A DNA stretch of 64,000 nt from Asterias amurensis (Eukaryota; Echinodermata; Asteroidea; Forcipulatida; Asteriidae), in contig NC_092656.1 of the NCBI RefSeq assembly GCF_032118995.1, positions 17,920,694 to 17,984,693 of the forward strand, given 5' to 3'. Numbering within the stretch: the stretch's first letter is position 1; each line of letters starts with the position of its first letter. The notes beneath the pieces were generated by a model, which searched no databases, was not told the DNA's origin, and saw nothing but the letters and a program-made list of their open reading frames with translations. The translations under genes and the position numbers were made by a program. This document shows, piece by piece, positions 24,619 through 37,714 of the stretch.

Positions 24619-25215
24619 CTACTTCTTTGGCTTGGTGGTCTTCTTCGGCTTTGCTGCTTTGGTGGCCTTCTTTGCATTTGGCTTTGGACTCTTTGCGGCT
24701 TTGCTGGGCTTGGCGACTTTCTTTGCTGGCTTGGCTGCTGTTTTCTTGGCTGCAACTTTCTTGGTGGGTGTCTTCTTGACGATTTTCTTTGGAGTCTTCT
24801 TCTTGGTTATCTTGGTTTTCTTGGCCTTCTCCTTCTTGGCTGCGGCTTTCTCTGCTTTCTTGGCTTTCAGCTCTGCTTTCTTTGCTTGCTCCTTCTCTTT
24901 CTTGGCCTTGGCTCGTTCTTTGACCTTCTCCGCCTGTTCCTTGGCCTTGTCCTTTGCTGGGTCCAATTTGAATGAACCGGAAGCTCCCTTGCCCTTGGTC
25001 TGGATAAGAACTCCCTTCTGCACACCGGTATTGAGGGCTTTTCGGATGAAAACGGCCTGCCTGTCCATGTCGACTTGGAATGTGTCCTTGATGTACTTTC
25101 TGATGGCTTTACTGGACGAACCGTTTTTCTCCTTCAGTGCCACGATAGCGGCAACCACCATCTTGATTGCTGGAGGGTGGGCCCGAACGGTTGCAGACTT
25201 TTTCACGGTAGCCAT
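24619..25215 (-). CDS. H1: Histone H1, copy 14 (198 aa)
   Basis: Intact; K36, Q47. Stem-loop 24,568-24,583. Carries both the CAAAATTA promoter variant and the CATACTGCC spacer variant. Confidence 0.97.
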   Translation of the reverse strand: MATVKKSATVRAHPPAIKMVVAAIVALKEKNGSSSKAIRKYIKDTFQVDMDRQAVFIRKALNTGVQKGVLIQTKGKGASGSFKLDPAKDKAKEQAEKVKERAKAKKEKEQAKKAELKAKKAEKAAAKKEKAKKTKITKKKTPKKIVKKTPTKKVAAKKTAAKPAKKVAKPSKAAKSPKPNAKKATKAAKPKKTTKPKK

Positions 25216-26299
25216 GATGATAGAGAGAGATGATGCGAGGGAATCGTTTCGTAAGAAGCTTTACAGCGAGCAATACTGATGAGACCCACCGGACCGTCAG
25301 CCTTTTTCAAGGGTCACGGGTGGCTCTGAGCAGCCCCTGGGTCCATTCACGCTGCTCAATCAACCGGCGAGGCTCGGCGGTTCGTGTGGAGCTGGAATTT
25401 ACTCCAAAATTAGTGTGTTTCATTTTTCTTCTGATTTGCAAAATTCTTGTTTAAAATAGCATCGGACAATTTCCCCACAACTGTAGATGTGTTGGTCAAG
25501 TTCTAACCTTTCCATGCATACAATTTTTTTTTACGAGGTCTCAATATCTAAGCCTGAAACGACCACTATGAAATGACATTGTTTCCGATAGTGACATTTT
25601 ATTCATTTTTTTTGTCGCATATAATGTTACATCGATTTATGTATCATTTAATTATTGCTTCAAATAATGATGATGATCTTAGCAAGTCAATTAATCCAGT
25701 CACGCAATAGTTGTTGTAAAATTGTCTTGCGACAATTTCGAGAAACAAACTCGTTTTTGTTATTTGGGCATTATTAGTGCTTAAGGCAGTGGAGTCGCAT
25801 GCAAGTTGATACATTCTTACTATTTCCGCCACTCTGAGTAACCCCCCTCCCCCCGTGTCTGTAATTGCCCCCCCCCCCCCCTTCAGAAAACAAACAAACA
25901 AACTAACAAACACCGCATATTTATGTAAATTGGTACGTTTGTTTACATCAAATTAATCGTGTTTCGCCATTTTGTTTTGTTGCATACTGCCCCCCCCCCC
26001 TACATCACCGCTGCTTTTATGTAAACTTGTGGGTTTGTTTTTATTAGATCCATCGTTTTTCGCCATTTTGTTTATGTTTCATAGTGTTTTTGATCAAACT
26101 AGTTACTTATTTATGTAATATTTATGTATTTAATATTTTGGATATATTTTTTTTATCGAAACAAATAAATTATCTGCCGATGTGATTATTTTATTTTTAA
26201 TTATTTTTCCTAGACAAATGCAGGTAATAGTCTCTTTTTGTAAGTTGTGGCTCTGAAAAGAGCCGTTTGGTTTGGTTGATTGTCCCGGGTGGGAACTGA

Positions 26300-26896
26300 C
26301 TACTTCTTTGGCTTGGTGGTCTTCTTCGGCTTTGCTGCTTTGGTGGCCTTCTTTGCATTTGGCTTTGGACTCTTTGCGGCTTTGCTGGGCTTGGCGACTT
26401 TCTTTGCTGGCTTGGCTGCTGTTTTCTTGGCTGCAACTTTCTTGGTGGGTGTCTTCTTGACGATTTTCTTTGGAGTCTTCTTCTTGGTTATCTTGGTTTT
26501 CTTGGCCTTCTCCTTCTTGGCTGCGGCTTTCTCTGCTTTCTTGGCTTTCAGCTCTGCTTTCTTTGCTTGCTCCTTCTCTTTCTTGGCCTTGGCTCGTTCT
26601 TTGACCTTCTCCGCCTGTTCCTTGGCCTTGTCCTTTGCTGGGTCCAATTTGAATGAACCGGAAGCTCCCTTGCCCTTGGTCTGGATAAGAACTCCCTTCT
26701 GCACACCGGTATTGAGGGCTTTTCGGATGAAAACGGCCTGCCTGTCCATGTCGACTTTGAATGTGTCCTTGATGTACTTTCTGATGGCTTGACTGGACGA
26801 ACCGTTTTTCTCCTTCAGTGCCACGATAGCGGCAACCACCATCTTGATTGCTGGAGGGTGGGCCCGAACGGTTGCAGACTTTTTCACGGTAGCCAT
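26300..26896 (-). CDS. H1: Histone H1, copy 15 (198 aa)
   Basis: Intact; Q36, K47 coding haplotype joined to the CAAAATTA promoter variant otherwise found with K36. It looks like a recombinant unit. Stem-loop 26,249-26,264. Confidence 0.97.
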   Translation of the reverse strand: MATVKKSATVRAHPPAIKMVVAAIVALKEKNGSSSQAIRKYIKDTFKVDMDRQAVFIRKALNTGVQKGVLIQTKGKGASGSFKLDPAKDKAKEQAEKVKERAKAKKEKEQAKKAELKAKKAEKAAAKKEKAKKTKITKKKTPKKIVKKTPTKKVAAKKTAAKPAKKVAKPSKAAKSPKPNAKKATKAAKPKKTTKPKK

Positions 26897-27977
26897 GATG
26901 ATAGAGAGAGATGATGCGAGGGAATCGTTTCGTAAGAAGCTTTACAGCGAGCAATACTGATGAGACCCACCGGACCGTCAGCCTTTTTCAAGGGTCACGG
27001 GTGGCTCTGAGCAGCCCCTGGGTCCATTCACGCTGCTCAATCAACCGGCGAGGCTCGGCGGTTCGTGTGGAGCTGGAATTTACTCCAAAATTAGTGTGTT
27101 TCATTTTTCTTCTGATTTGCAAAATTCTTGTTTAAAATAGCATCGGACAATTTCCCCACAACTGTAGATGTGTTGGTCAAGTTCTAACCTTTCCATGCAT
27201 ACAATTTTTTTTTACGAGGTCTCAATATCTAAGCCTGAAACGACCACTATGAAATGACATTGTTTCCGATAGTGACATTTTATTCATTTTTTTTGTCGCA
27301 TATAATGTTACATCGATTTATGTATCATTTAATTATTGCTTCAAATAATGATGATGATCTTAGCAAGTCAATTAATCCAGTCACGCAATAGTTGTTGTAA
27401 AATTGTCTTGCGACAATTTCGAGAAACAAACTCGTTTTTGTTATTTGGGCATTATTAGTGCTTAAGGCAGTGGAGTCGCATGCAAGTTGATACATTCTTA
27501 CTATTTCCGCCACTCTGAGTAACCCCCCTCCCCCCGTGTCTGTAATTGCCCCCCCCCCCTTCAGAAAACAAACAAACAAACTAACAAACACCGCATATTT
27601 ATGTAAATTGGTACGTTTGTTTACATCAAATTAATCGTGTTTCGCCATTTTGTTTTGTTGCATACTGCCCCCCCCCCCTACATCACCGCTGCTTTTATGT
27701 AAACTTGTGGGTTTGTTTTTATTAGATCCATCGTTTTTCGCCATTTTGTTTATGTTTCATAGTGTTTTTGATCAAACTAGTTACTTATTTATGTAATATT
27801 TATGTATTTAATATTTTGGATATATTTTTTTTATCGAAACAAATAAATTATCTGCCGATGTGATTATTTTATTTTTAATTATTTTTCCTAGACAAATGCA
27901 GGTAATAGTCTCTTTTTGTAAGTTGTGGCTCTGAAAAGAGCCGTTTGGTTTGGTTGATTGTCCCGGGTGGGAACTGA

Positions 27978-28574
27978 CTACTTCTTTGGCTTGGTGGTCT
28001 TCTTCGGCTTTGCTGCTTTGGTGGCCTTCTTTGCATTTGGCTTTGGACTCTTTGCGGCTTTGCTGGGCTTGGCGACTTTCTTTGCTGGCTTGGCTGCTGT
28101 TTTCTTGGCTGCAACTTTCTTGGTGGGTGTCTTCTTGACGATTTTCTTTGGAGTCTTCTTCTTGGTTATCTTGGTTTTCTTGGCCTTCTCCTTCTTGGCT
28201 GCGGCTTTCTCTGCTTTCTTGGCTTTCAGCTCTGCTTTCTTTGCTTGCTCCTTCTCTTTCTTGGCCTTGGCTCGTTCTTTGACCTTCTCCGCCTGTTCCT
28301 TGGCCTTGTCCTTTGCTGGGTCCAATTTGAATGAACCGGAAGCTCCCTTGCCCTTGGTCTGGATAAGAACTCCCTTCTGCACACCGGTATTGAGGGCTTT
28401 TCGGATGAAAACGGCCTGCCTGTCCATGTCGACTTGGAATGTGTCCTTGATGTACTTTCTGATGGCTTGACTGGACGAACCGTTTTTCTCCTTCAGTGCC
28501 ACGATAGCGGCAACCACCATCTTGATTGCTGGAGGGTGGGCCCGAACGGTTGCAGACTTTTTCACGGTAGCCAT
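27978..28574 (-). CDS. H1: Histone H1, copy 16 (198 aa)
   Basis: Intact; Q36, Q47. Stem-loop 27,927-27,942. 5' UTR C variant and CATATAATTA spacer, as in copy 13 three units away. Confidence 0.97.
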   Translation of the reverse strand: MATVKKSATVRAHPPAIKMVVAAIVALKEKNGSSSQAIRKYIKDTFQVDMDRQAVFIRKALNTGVQKGVLIQTKGKGASGSFKLDPAKDKAKEQAEKVKERAKAKKEKEQAKKAELKAKKAEKAAAKKEKAKKTKITKKKTPKKIVKKTPTKKVAAKKTAAKPAKKVAKPSKAAKSPKPNAKKATKAAKPKKTTKPKK

Positions 28575-29654
28575 GATGATAGAGAGAGATGATGCGAGGG
28601 AATCGTTTCGTAAGAAGCTTCACAGCGAGCAATACTGATGAGACCCACCGGACCGTCAGCCTTTTTCAAGGGTCACGGGTGGCTCTGAGCAGCCCCTGGG
28701 TCCATTCACGCTGCTCAATCAACCGGCGAGGCTCGGCGGTTCGTGTGGAGCTGGAATTTACTCCAATATTAGTGTGTTTCATTTTTCTTCTGATTTGCAA
28801 AATTCTTGTTTAAAATAGCATCGGACAATTTCCCCACAACTGTAGATGTGTTGGTCAAGTTCTAACCTTTCCATGCATACAATTTTTTTTTACGAGGTCT
28901 CAATATCTAAGCCTGAAACGACCACTATGAAATGACATTGTTTCCGATAGTGACATTTTATTCATTTTTTTTGTCGCATATAATGTTACATCGATTTATG
29001 TATCATATAATTATTGCTTCAAATAATGATGATGATCTTAGCAAGTCAATTAATCCAGTCACGCAATAGTTGTTGTAAAATTGTCTTGCGACAATTTCGA
29101 GAAACAAACTCGTTTTTGTTATTTGGGCATTATTAGTGCTTAAGGCAGTGGAGTCGCATGCAAGTTGATACATTCTTACTATTTCCGCCACTCTGAGTAA
29201 CCCCCCTCCCCCCGTGTCTGTAATTGCCCCCCCCCCCTTCAGAAAACAAACAAACAAACTAACAAACACCGCATATTTATGTAAATTGGTACGTTTGTTT
29301 ACATCAAATTAATCGTGTTTCGCCATTTTGTTTTGTTGCATAATGCCCCCCCCCCTACATCACCGCTGCTTTTATGTAAACTTGTGGGTTTGTTTTTATT
29401 AGATCCATCGTTTTTCGCCATTTTGTTTATGTTTCATAGTGTTTTTGATCAAACTAGTTACTTATTTATGTAATATTTATGTATTTAATATTTTGGATAT
29501 ATTTTTTTTATCGAAACAAATAAATTATCTGCCGATGTGATTATTTTATTTTTAATTATTTTTCCTAGACAAATGCAGGTAATAGTCTCTTTTTGTAAGT
29601 TGTGGCTCTGAAAAGAGCCGTTTGGTTTGGTTGATTGTCCCGGGTGGGAACTGA

Positions 29655-30251
29655 CTACTTCTTTGGCTTGGTGGTCTTCTTCGGCTTTGCTGCTTTGGTG
29701 GCCTTCTTTGCATTTGGCTTTGGACTCTTTGCGGCTTTGCTGGGCTTGGCGACTTTCTTTGCTGGCTTGGCTGCTGTTTTCTTGGCTGCAACTTTCTTGG
29801 TGGGTGTCTTCTTGACGATTTTCTTTGGAGTCTTCTTCTTGGTTATCTTGGTTTTCTTGGCCTTCTCCTTCTTGGCTGCGGCTTTCTCTGCTTTCTTGGC
29901 TTTCAGCTCTGCTTTCTTTGCTTGCTCCTTCTCTTTCTTGGCCTTGGCTCGTTCTTTGACCTTCTCCGCCTGTTCCTTGGCCTTGTCCTTTGCTGGGTCC
30001 AATTTGAATGAACCGGAAGCTCCCTTGCCCTTGGTCTGGATAAGAACTCCCTTCTGCACACCGGTATTGAGGGCTTTTCGGATGAAAACGGCCTGCCTGT
30101 CCATGTCGACTTTGAATGTGTCCTTGATGTACTTTCTGATGGCTTTACTGGACGAACCGTTTTTCTCCTTCAGTGCCACGATAGCGGCAACCACCATCTT
30201 GATTGCTGGAGGGTGGGCCCGAACGGTTGCAGACTTTTTCACGGTAGCCAT
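29655..30251 (-). CDS. H1: Histone H1, copy 17 (198 aa)
   Basis: Intact; the only copy with K36 and K47 together. Stem-loop 29,604-29,619. CAAAATTA promoter variant. Confidence 0.97.
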   Translation of the reverse strand: MATVKKSATVRAHPPAIKMVVAAIVALKEKNGSSSKAIRKYIKDTFKVDMDRQAVFIRKALNTGVQKGVLIQTKGKGASGSFKLDPAKDKAKEQAEKVKERAKAKKEKEQAKKAELKAKKAEKAAAKKEKAKKTKITKKKTPKKIVKKTPTKKVAAKKTAAKPAKKVAKPSKAAKSPKPNAKKATKAAKPKKTTKPKK

Positions 30252-31331
30252 GATGATAGAGAGAGATGATGCGAGGGAATCGTTTCGTAAGAAGCTTTAC
30301 AGCGAGCAATACTGATGAGACCCACCGGACCGTCAGCCTTTTTCAAGGGTCACGGGTGGCTCTGAGCAGCCCCTGGGTCCATTCACGCTGCTCAATCAAC
30401 CGGCGAGGCTCGGCGGTTCGTGTGGAGCTGGAATTTACTCCAAAATTAGTGTGTTTCATTTTTCTTCTGATTTGCAAAATTCTTGTTTAAAATAGCATCG
30501 GACAATTTCCCCACAACTGTAGATGTGTTGGTCAAGTTCTAACCTTTCCATGCATACAATTTTTTTTTACGAGGTCTCAATATCTAAGCCTGAAACGACC
30601 ACTATGAAATGACATTGTTTCCGATAGTGACATTTTATTCATTTTTTTTGTCGCATATAATGTTACATCGATTTATGTATCATTTAATTATTGCTTCAAA
30701 TAATGATGATGATCTTAGCAAGTCAATTAATCCAGTCACGCAATAGTTGTTGTAAAATTGTCTTGCGACAATTTCGAGAAACAAACTCGTTTTTGTTATT
30801 TGGGCATTATTAGTGCTTAAGGCAGTGGAGTCGCATGCAAGTTGATACATTCTTACTATTTCCGCCACTCTGAGTAACCCCCCTCCCCCCGTGTCTGTAA
30901 TTGCCCCCCCCCCCTTCAGAAAACAAACAAACAAACTAACAAACACCGCATATTTATGTAAATTGGTACGTTTGTTTACATCAAATTAATCGTGTTTCGC
31001 CATTTTGTTTTGTTGCATACTGCCCCCCCCCCTACATCACCGCTGCTTTTATGTAAACTTGTGGGTTTGTTTTTATTAGATCCATCGTTTTTCGCCATTT
31101 TGTTTATGTTTCATAGTGTTTTTGATCAAACTAGTTACTTATTTATGTAATATTTATGTATTTAATATTTTGGATATATTTTTTTTATCGAAACAAATAA
31201 ATTATCTGCCGATGTGATTATTTTATTTTTAATTATTTTTCCTAGACAAATGCAGGTAATAGTCTCTTTTTGTAAGTTGTGGCTCTGAAAAGAGCCGTTT
31301 GGTTTGGTTGATTGTCCCGGGTGGGAACTGA

Positions 31332-31928
31332 CTACTTCTTTGGCTTGGTGGTCTTCTTCGGCTTTGCTGCTTTGGTGGCCTTCTTTGCATTTGGCTTTGG
31401 ACTCTTTGCGGCTTTGCTGGGCTTGGCGACTTTCTTTGCTGGCTTGGCTGCTGTTTTCTTGGCTGCAACTTTCTTGGTGGGTGTCTTCTTGACGATTTTC
31501 TTTGGAGTCTTCTTCTTGGTTATCTTGGTTTTCTTGGCCTTCTCCTTCTTGGCTGCGGCTTTCTCTGCTTTCTTGGCTTTCAGCTCTGCTTTCTTTGCTT
31601 GCTCCTTCTCTTTCTTGGCCTTGGCTCGTTCTTTGACCTTCTCCGCCTGTTCCTTGGCCTTGTCCTTTGCTGGGTCCAATTTGAATGAACCGGAAGCTCC
31701 CTTGCCCTTGGTCTGGATAAGAACTCCCTTCTGCACACCGGTATTGAGGGCTTTTCGGATGAAAACGGCCTGCCTGTCCATGTCGACTTGGAATGTGTCC
31801 TTGATGTACTTTCTGATGGCTTGACTGGACGAACCGTTTTTCTCCTTCAGTGCCACGATAGCGGCAACCACCATCTTGATTGCTGGAGGGTGGGCCCGAA
31901 CGGTTGCAGACTTTTTCACGGTAGCCAT
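31332..31928 (-). CDS. H1: Histone H1, copy 18 (198 aa)
   Basis: Intact; Q36, Q47. Stem-loop 31,281-31,296. From here rightward every copy keeping residue 47 has Q47. Confidence 0.97.
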   Translation of the reverse strand: MATVKKSATVRAHPPAIKMVVAAIVALKEKNGSSSQAIRKYIKDTFQVDMDRQAVFIRKALNTGVQKGVLIQTKGKGASGSFKLDPAKDKAKEQAEKVKERAKAKKEKEQAKKAELKAKKAEKAAAKKEKAKKTKITKKKTPKKIVKKTPTKKVAAKKTAAKPAKKVAKPSKAAKSPKPNAKKATKAAKPKKTTKPKK

Positions 31929-33007
31929 GATGATAGAGAGAGATGATGCGAGGGAATCGTTTCGTAAGAAGCTTCACAGCGAGCAATACTGATGAGACCC
32001 ACCGGACCGTCAGCCTTTTTCAAGGGTCACGGGTGGCTCTGAGCAGCCCCTGGGTCCATTCACGCTGCTCAATCAACCGGCGAGGCTCGGCGGTTCGTGT
32101 GGAGCTGGAATTTACTCCAATATTAGTGTGTTTCATTTTTCTTCTGATTTGCAAAATTCTTGTTTAAAATAGCATCGGACAATTTCCCCACAACTGTAGA
32201 TGTGTTGGTCAAGTTCTAACCTTTCCATGCATACAATTTTTTTTTACGAGGTCTCAATATCTAAGCCTGAAACGACCACTATGAAATGACATTGTTTCCG
32301 ATAGTGACATTTTATTCATTTTTTTTGTCGCATATAATGTTACATCGATTTATGTATCATTTAATTATTGCTTCAAATAATGATGATGATCTTAGCAAGT
32401 CAATTAATCCAGTCACGCAATAGTTGTTGTAAAATTGTCTTGCGACAATTTCGAGAAACAAACTCGTTTTTGTTATTTGGGCATTATTAGTGCTTAAGGC
32501 AGTGGAGTCGCATGCAAGTTGATACATTCTTACTATTTCCGCCACTCTGAGTAACCCCCCTCCCCCCGTGTCTGTAATTGCCCCCCCCCCCTTCAGAAAA
32601 CAAACAAACAAACTAACAAACACCGCATATTTATGTAAATTGGTACGTTTGTTTACATCAAATTAATCGTGTTTCGCCATTTTGTTTTGTTGCATAATGC
32701 CCCCCCCCTACATCACCGCTGCTTTTATGTAAACTTGTGGGTTTGTTTTTATTAGATCCATCGTTTTTCGCCATTTTGTTTATGTTTCATAGTGTTTTTG
32801 ATCAAACTAGTTACTTATTTATGTAATATTTATGTATTTAATATTTTGGATATATTTTTTTTATCGAAACAAATAAATTATCTGCCGATGTGATTATTTT
32901 ATTTTTAATTATTTTTCCTAGACAAATGCAGGTAATAGTCTCTTTTTGTAAGTTGTGGCTCTGAAAAGAGCCGTTTGGTTTGGTTGATTGTCCCGGGTGG
33001 GAAATGA

Positions 33008-33604
33008 CTACTTCTTTGGCTTGGTGGTCTTCTTCGGCTTTGCTGCTTTGGTGGCCTTCTTTGCATTTGGCTTTGGACTCTTTGCGGCTTTGCTGGGCTT
33101 GGCGACTTTCTTTGCTGGCTTGGCTGCTGTTTTCTTGGCTGCAACTTTCTTGGTGGGTGTCTTCTTGACGATTTTCTTTGGAGTCTTCTTCTTGGTTATC
33201 TTGGTTTTCTTGGCCTTCTCCTTCTTGGCTGCGGCTTTCTCTGCTTTCTTGGCTTTCAGCTCTGCTTTCTTTGCTTGCTCCTTCTCTTTCTTGGCCTTGG
33301 CTCGTTCTTTGACCTTCTCCGCCTGTTCCTTGGCCTTGTCCTTTGCTGGGTCCAATTTGAATGAACCGGAAGCTCCCTTGCCCTTGGTCTGGATAAGAAC
33401 TCCCTTCTGCACACCGGTATTGAGGGCTTTTCGGATGAAAACGGCCTGCCTGTCCATGTCGACTTGGAATGTGTCCTTGATGTACTTTCTGATGGCTTGA
33501 CTGGACGAACCGTTTTTCTCCTTCAGTGCCACGATAGCGGCAACCACCATCTTGATTGCTGGAGGGTGGGCCCGAACGGTTGCAGACTTTTTCACGGTAG
33601 CCAT
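33008..33604 (-). CDS. H1: Histone H1, copy 19 (198 aa)
   Basis: Intact; Q36, Q47. Stem-loop 32,957-32,972. Has the A variant after the stop codon and the 5' UTR C variant. Confidence 0.97.
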   Translation of the reverse strand: MATVKKSATVRAHPPAIKMVVAAIVALKEKNGSSSQAIRKYIKDTFQVDMDRQAVFIRKALNTGVQKGVLIQTKGKGASGSFKLDPAKDKAKEQAEKVKERAKAKKEKEQAKKAELKAKKAEKAAAKKEKAKKTKITKKKTPKKIVKKTPTKKVAAKKTAAKPAKKVAKPSKAAKSPKPNAKKATKAAKPKKTTKPKK

Positions 33605-34685
33605 GATGATAGAGAGAGATGATGCGAGGGAATCGTTTCGTAAGAAGCTTCACAGCGAGCAATACTGATGAGACCCACCGGACCGTCAGCCTTTTTCAAG
33701 GGTCACGGGTGGCTCTGAGCAGCCCCTGGGTCCATTCACGCTGCTCAATCAACCGGCGAGGCTCGGCGGTTCGTGTGGAGCTGGAATTTACTCCAATATT
33801 AGTGTGTTTCATTTTTCTTCTGATTTGCAAAATTCTTGTTTAAAATAGCATCGGACAATTTCCCCACAACTGTAGATGTGTTGGTCAAGTTCTAACCTTT
33901 CCATGCATACAATTTTTTTTTACGAGGTCTCAATATCTAAGCCTGAAACGACCACTATGAAATGACATTGTTTCCGATAGTGACATTTTATTCATTTTTT
34001 TTGTCGCATATAATGTTACATCGATTTATGTATCATTTAATTATTGCTTCAAATAATGATGATGATCTTAGCAAGTCAATTAATCCAGTCACGCAATAGT
34101 TGTTGTAAAATTGTCTTGCGACAATTTCGAGAAACAAACTCGTTTTTGTTATTTGGGCATTATTAGTGCTTAAGGCAGTGGAGTCGCATGCAAGTTGATA
34201 CATTCTTACTATTTCCGCCACTCTGAGTAACCCCCCTCCCCCCGTGTCTGTAATTGCCCCCCCCCCCCCTTCAGAAAACAAACAAACAAACTAACAAACA
34301 CCGCATATTTATGTAAATTGGTACGTTTGTTTACATCAAATTAATCGTGTTTCGCCATTTTGTTTTGTTGCATAATGCCCCCCCCCTACATCACCGCTGC
34401 TTTTATGTAAACTTGTGGGTTTGTTTTTATTAGATCCATCGTTTTTCGCCATTTTGTTTATGTTTCATAGTGTTTTTGATCAAACTAGTTACTTATTTAT
34501 GTAATATTTATGTATTTAATATTTTGGATATATTTTTTTTATCGAAACAAATAAATTATCTGCCGATGTGATTATTTTATTTTTAATTATTTTTCCTAGA
34601 CAAATGCAGGTAATAGTCTCTTTTTGTAAGTTGTGGCTCTGAAAAGAGCCGTTTGGTTTGGTTGATTGTCCCGGGTGGGAAATGA

Positions 34686-35282
34686 CTACTTCTTTGGCTT
34701 GGTGGTCTTCTTCGGCTTTGCTGCTTTGGTGGCCTTCTTTGCATTTGGCTTTGGACTCTTTGCGGCTTTGCTGGGCTTGGCGACTTTCTTTGCTGGCTTG
34801 GCTGCTGTTTTCTTGGCTGCAACTTTCTTGGTGGGTGTCTTCTTGACGATTTTCTTTGGAGTCTTCTTCTTGGTTATCTTGGTTTTCTTGGCCTTCTCCT
34901 TCTTGGCTGCGGCTTTCTCTGCTTTCTTGGCTTTCAGCTCTGCTTTCTTTGCTTGCTCCTTCTCTTTCTTGGCCTTGGCTCGTTCTTTGACCTTCTCCGC
35001 CTGTTCCTTGGCCTTGTCCTTTGCTGGGTCCAATTTGAATGAACCGGAAGCTCCCTTGCCCTTGGTCTGGATAAGAACTCCCTTCTGCACACCGGTATTG
35101 AGGGCTTTTCGGATGAAAACGGCCTGCCTGTCCATGTCGACTTGGAATGTGTCCTTGATGTACTTTCTGATGGCTTGACTGGACGAACCGTTTTTCTCCT
35201 TCAGTGCCACGATAGCGGCAACCACCATCTTGATTGCTGGAGGGTGGGCCCGAACGGTTGCAGACTTTTTCACGGTAGCCAT
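34686..35282 (-). CDS. H1: Histone H1, copy 20 (198 aa)
   Basis: Intact; Q36, Q47. Stem-loop 34,635-34,650. Same linked variants as copy 19, plus CATATAATTA and a private TTTATATAAATT change in its upstream spacer (near 35,990). Confidence 0.97.
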   Translation of the reverse strand: MATVKKSATVRAHPPAIKMVVAAIVALKEKNGSSSQAIRKYIKDTFQVDMDRQAVFIRKALNTGVQKGVLIQTKGKGASGSFKLDPAKDKAKEQAEKVKERAKAKKEKEQAKKAELKAKKAEKAAAKKEKAKKTKITKKKTPKKIVKKTPTKKVAAKKTAAKPAKKVAKPSKAAKSPKPNAKKATKAAKPKKTTKPKK

Positions 35283-36362
35283 GATGATAGAGAGAGATGA
35301 TGCGAGGGAATCGTTTCGTAAGAAGCTTCACAGCGAGCAATACTGATGAGACCCACCGGACCGTCAGCCTTTTTCAAGGGTCACGGGTGGCTCTGAGCAG
35401 CCCCTGGGTCCATTCACGCTGCTCAATCAACCGGCGAGGCTCGGCGGTTCGTGTGGAGCTGGAATTTACTCCAATATTAGTGTGTTTCATTTTTCTTCTG
35501 ATTTGCAAAATTCTTGTTTAAAATAGCATCGGACAATTTCCCCACAACTGTAGATGTGTTGGTCAAGTTCTAACCTTTCCATGCATACAATTTTTTTTTA
35601 CGAGGTCTCAATATCTAAGCCTGAAACGACCACTATGAAATGACATTGTTTCCGATAGTGACATTTTATTCATTTTTTTTGTCGCATATAATGTTACATC
35701 GATTTATGTATCATATAATTATTGCTTCAAATAATGATGATGATCTTAGCAAGTCAATTAATCCAGTCACGCAATAGTTGTTGTAAAATTGTCTTGCGAC
35801 AATTTCGAGAAACAAACTCGTTTTTGTTATTTGGGCATTATTAGTGCTTAAGGCAGTGGAGTCGCATGCAAGTTGATACATTCTTACTATTTCCGCCACT
35901 CTGAGTAACCCCCCTCCCCCCGTGTCTGTAATTGCCCCCCCCCCCCTTCAGAAAACAAACAAACAAACTAACAAACACCGCATATTTATATAAATTGGTA
36001 CGTTTGTTTACATCAAATTAATCGTGTTTCGCCATTTTGTTTTGTTGCATAATGCCCCCCCCCTACATCACCGCTGCTTTTATGTAAACTTGTGGGTTTG
36101 TTTTTATTAGATCCATCGTTTTTCGCCATTTTGTTTATGTTTCATAGTGTTTTTGATCAAACTAGTTACTTATTTATGTAATATTTATGTATTTAATATT
36201 TTGGATATATTTTTTTTATCGAAACAAATAAATTATCTGCCGATGTGATTATTTTATTTTTAATTATTTTTCCTAGACAAATGCAGGTAATAGTCTCTTT
36301 TTGTAAGTTGTGGCTCTGAAAAGAGCCGTTTGGTTTGGTTGATTGTCCCGGGTGGGAACTGA

Positions 36363-36884
36363 CTACTTCTTTGGCTTGGTGGTCTTCTTCGGCTTTGCTG
36401 CTTTGGTGGCCTTCTTTGCATTTGGCTTTGGACTCTTTGCGGCTTTGCTGGGCTTGGCGACTTTCTTTGCTGGCTTGGCTGCTGTTTTCTTGGCTGCAAC
36501 TTTCTTGGTGGGTGTCTTCTTGACGATTTTCTTTGGAGTCTTCTTCTTGGTTATCTTGGTTTTCTTGGCCTTCTCCTTCTTGGCTGCGGCTTTCTCTGCT
36601 TTCTTGGCTTTCAGCTCTGCTTTCTTTGCTTGCTCCTTCTCTTTCTTGGCCTTGGCTCGTTCTTTGACCTTCTCCGCCTGTTCCTTGGCCTTGTCCTTTG
36701 CTGGGTCCAATTTGAATGAACCGGAAGCTCCCTTGCCCTTGGTCTGGATAAGAACTCCCTTCTGCACACCGGTATTGAGGGCTTTTCGGATGAAAACGGC
36801 CTGCCTGTCCATGTCGACTTGGAATGTGTCCTTGATGTACTTTCTGATGGGTTTGTTTTTATTAGATCCATCGTTTTTCGCCAT
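36363..36884 (-). pseudogene. H1: Histone H1, copy 21, promoterless and N-terminally replaced
   Basis: A 922-bp deletion joins codon 38 (at 36,850) directly to spacer sequence, removing the promoter, 5' UTR, first 37 codons and most of the spacer. A spacer ATG at 36,884 is in frame, giving a 173-codon reading frame with 12 spacer-derived residues ([12 protein letters not shown]) in place of the start of the globular domain. The first helix of that domain is lost, so a working H1 is unlikely. The junction shows about 3 bp of shared sequence (TGG). Stem-loop 36,312-36,327. The unit is 755 bp long. Confidence 0.93.
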
Positions 36885-37117
36885 TTTGTTTATGTTTCAT
36901 AGTGTTTTTGATCAAACTAGTTACTTATTTATGTAATATTTATGTATTTAATATTTTGGATATATTTTTTTTATCGAAACAAATAAATTATCTGCCGATG
37001 TGATTATTTTATTTTTAATTATTTTTCCTAGACAAATGCAGGTAATAGTCTCTTTTTGTAAGTTGTGGCTCTGAAAAGAGCCGTTTGGTTTGGTTGATTG
37101 TCCCGGGTGGGAACTGA

Positions 37118-37714
37118 CTACTTCTTTGGCTTGGTGGTCTTCTTCGGCTTTGCTGCTTTGGTGGCCTTCTTTGCATTTGGCTTTGGACTCTTTGCGGCTT
37201 TGCTGGGCTTGGCGACTTTCTTTGCTGGCTTGGCTGCTGTTTTCTTGGCTGCAACTTTCTTGGTGGGTGTCTTCTTGACGATTTTCTTTGGAGTCTTCTT
37301 CTTGGTTATCTTGGTTTTCTTGGCCTTCTCCTTCTTGGCTGCGGCTTTCTCTGCTTTCTTGGCTTTCAGCTCTGCTTTCTTTGCTTGCTCCTTCTCTTTC
37401 TTGGCCTTGGCTCGTTCTTTGACCTTCTCCGCCTGTTCCTTGGCCTTGTCCTTTGCTGGGTCCAATTTGAATGAACCGGAAGCTCCCTTGCCCTTGGTCT
37501 GGATAAGAACTCCCTTCTGCACACCGGTATTGAGGGCTTTTCGGATGAAAACGGCCTGCCTGTCCATGTCGACTTGGAATGTGTCCTTGATGTACTTTCT
37601 GATGGCTTGACTGGACGAACCGTTTTTCTCCTTCAGTGCCACGATAGCGGCAACCACCATCTTGATTGCTGGAGGGTGGGCCCGAACGGTTGCAGACTTT
37701 TTCACGGTAGCCAT
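37118..37714 (-). CDS. H1: Histone H1, copy 22 (198 aa)
   Basis: Intact; Q36, Q47. Stem-loop 37,067-37,082. 5' UTR C variant; the upstream spacer has CATACTGCC followed by a long poly-C. Confidence 0.97.
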   Translation of the reverse strand: MATVKKSATVRAHPPAIKMVVAAIVALKEKNGSSSQAIRKYIKDTFQVDMDRQAVFIRKALNTGVQKGVLIQTKGKGASGSFKLDPAKDKAKEQAEKVKERAKAKKEKEQAKKAELKAKKAEKAAAKKEKAKKTKITKKKTPKKIVKKTPTKKVAAKKTAAKPAKKVAKPSKAAKSPKPNAKKATKAAKPKKTTKPKK

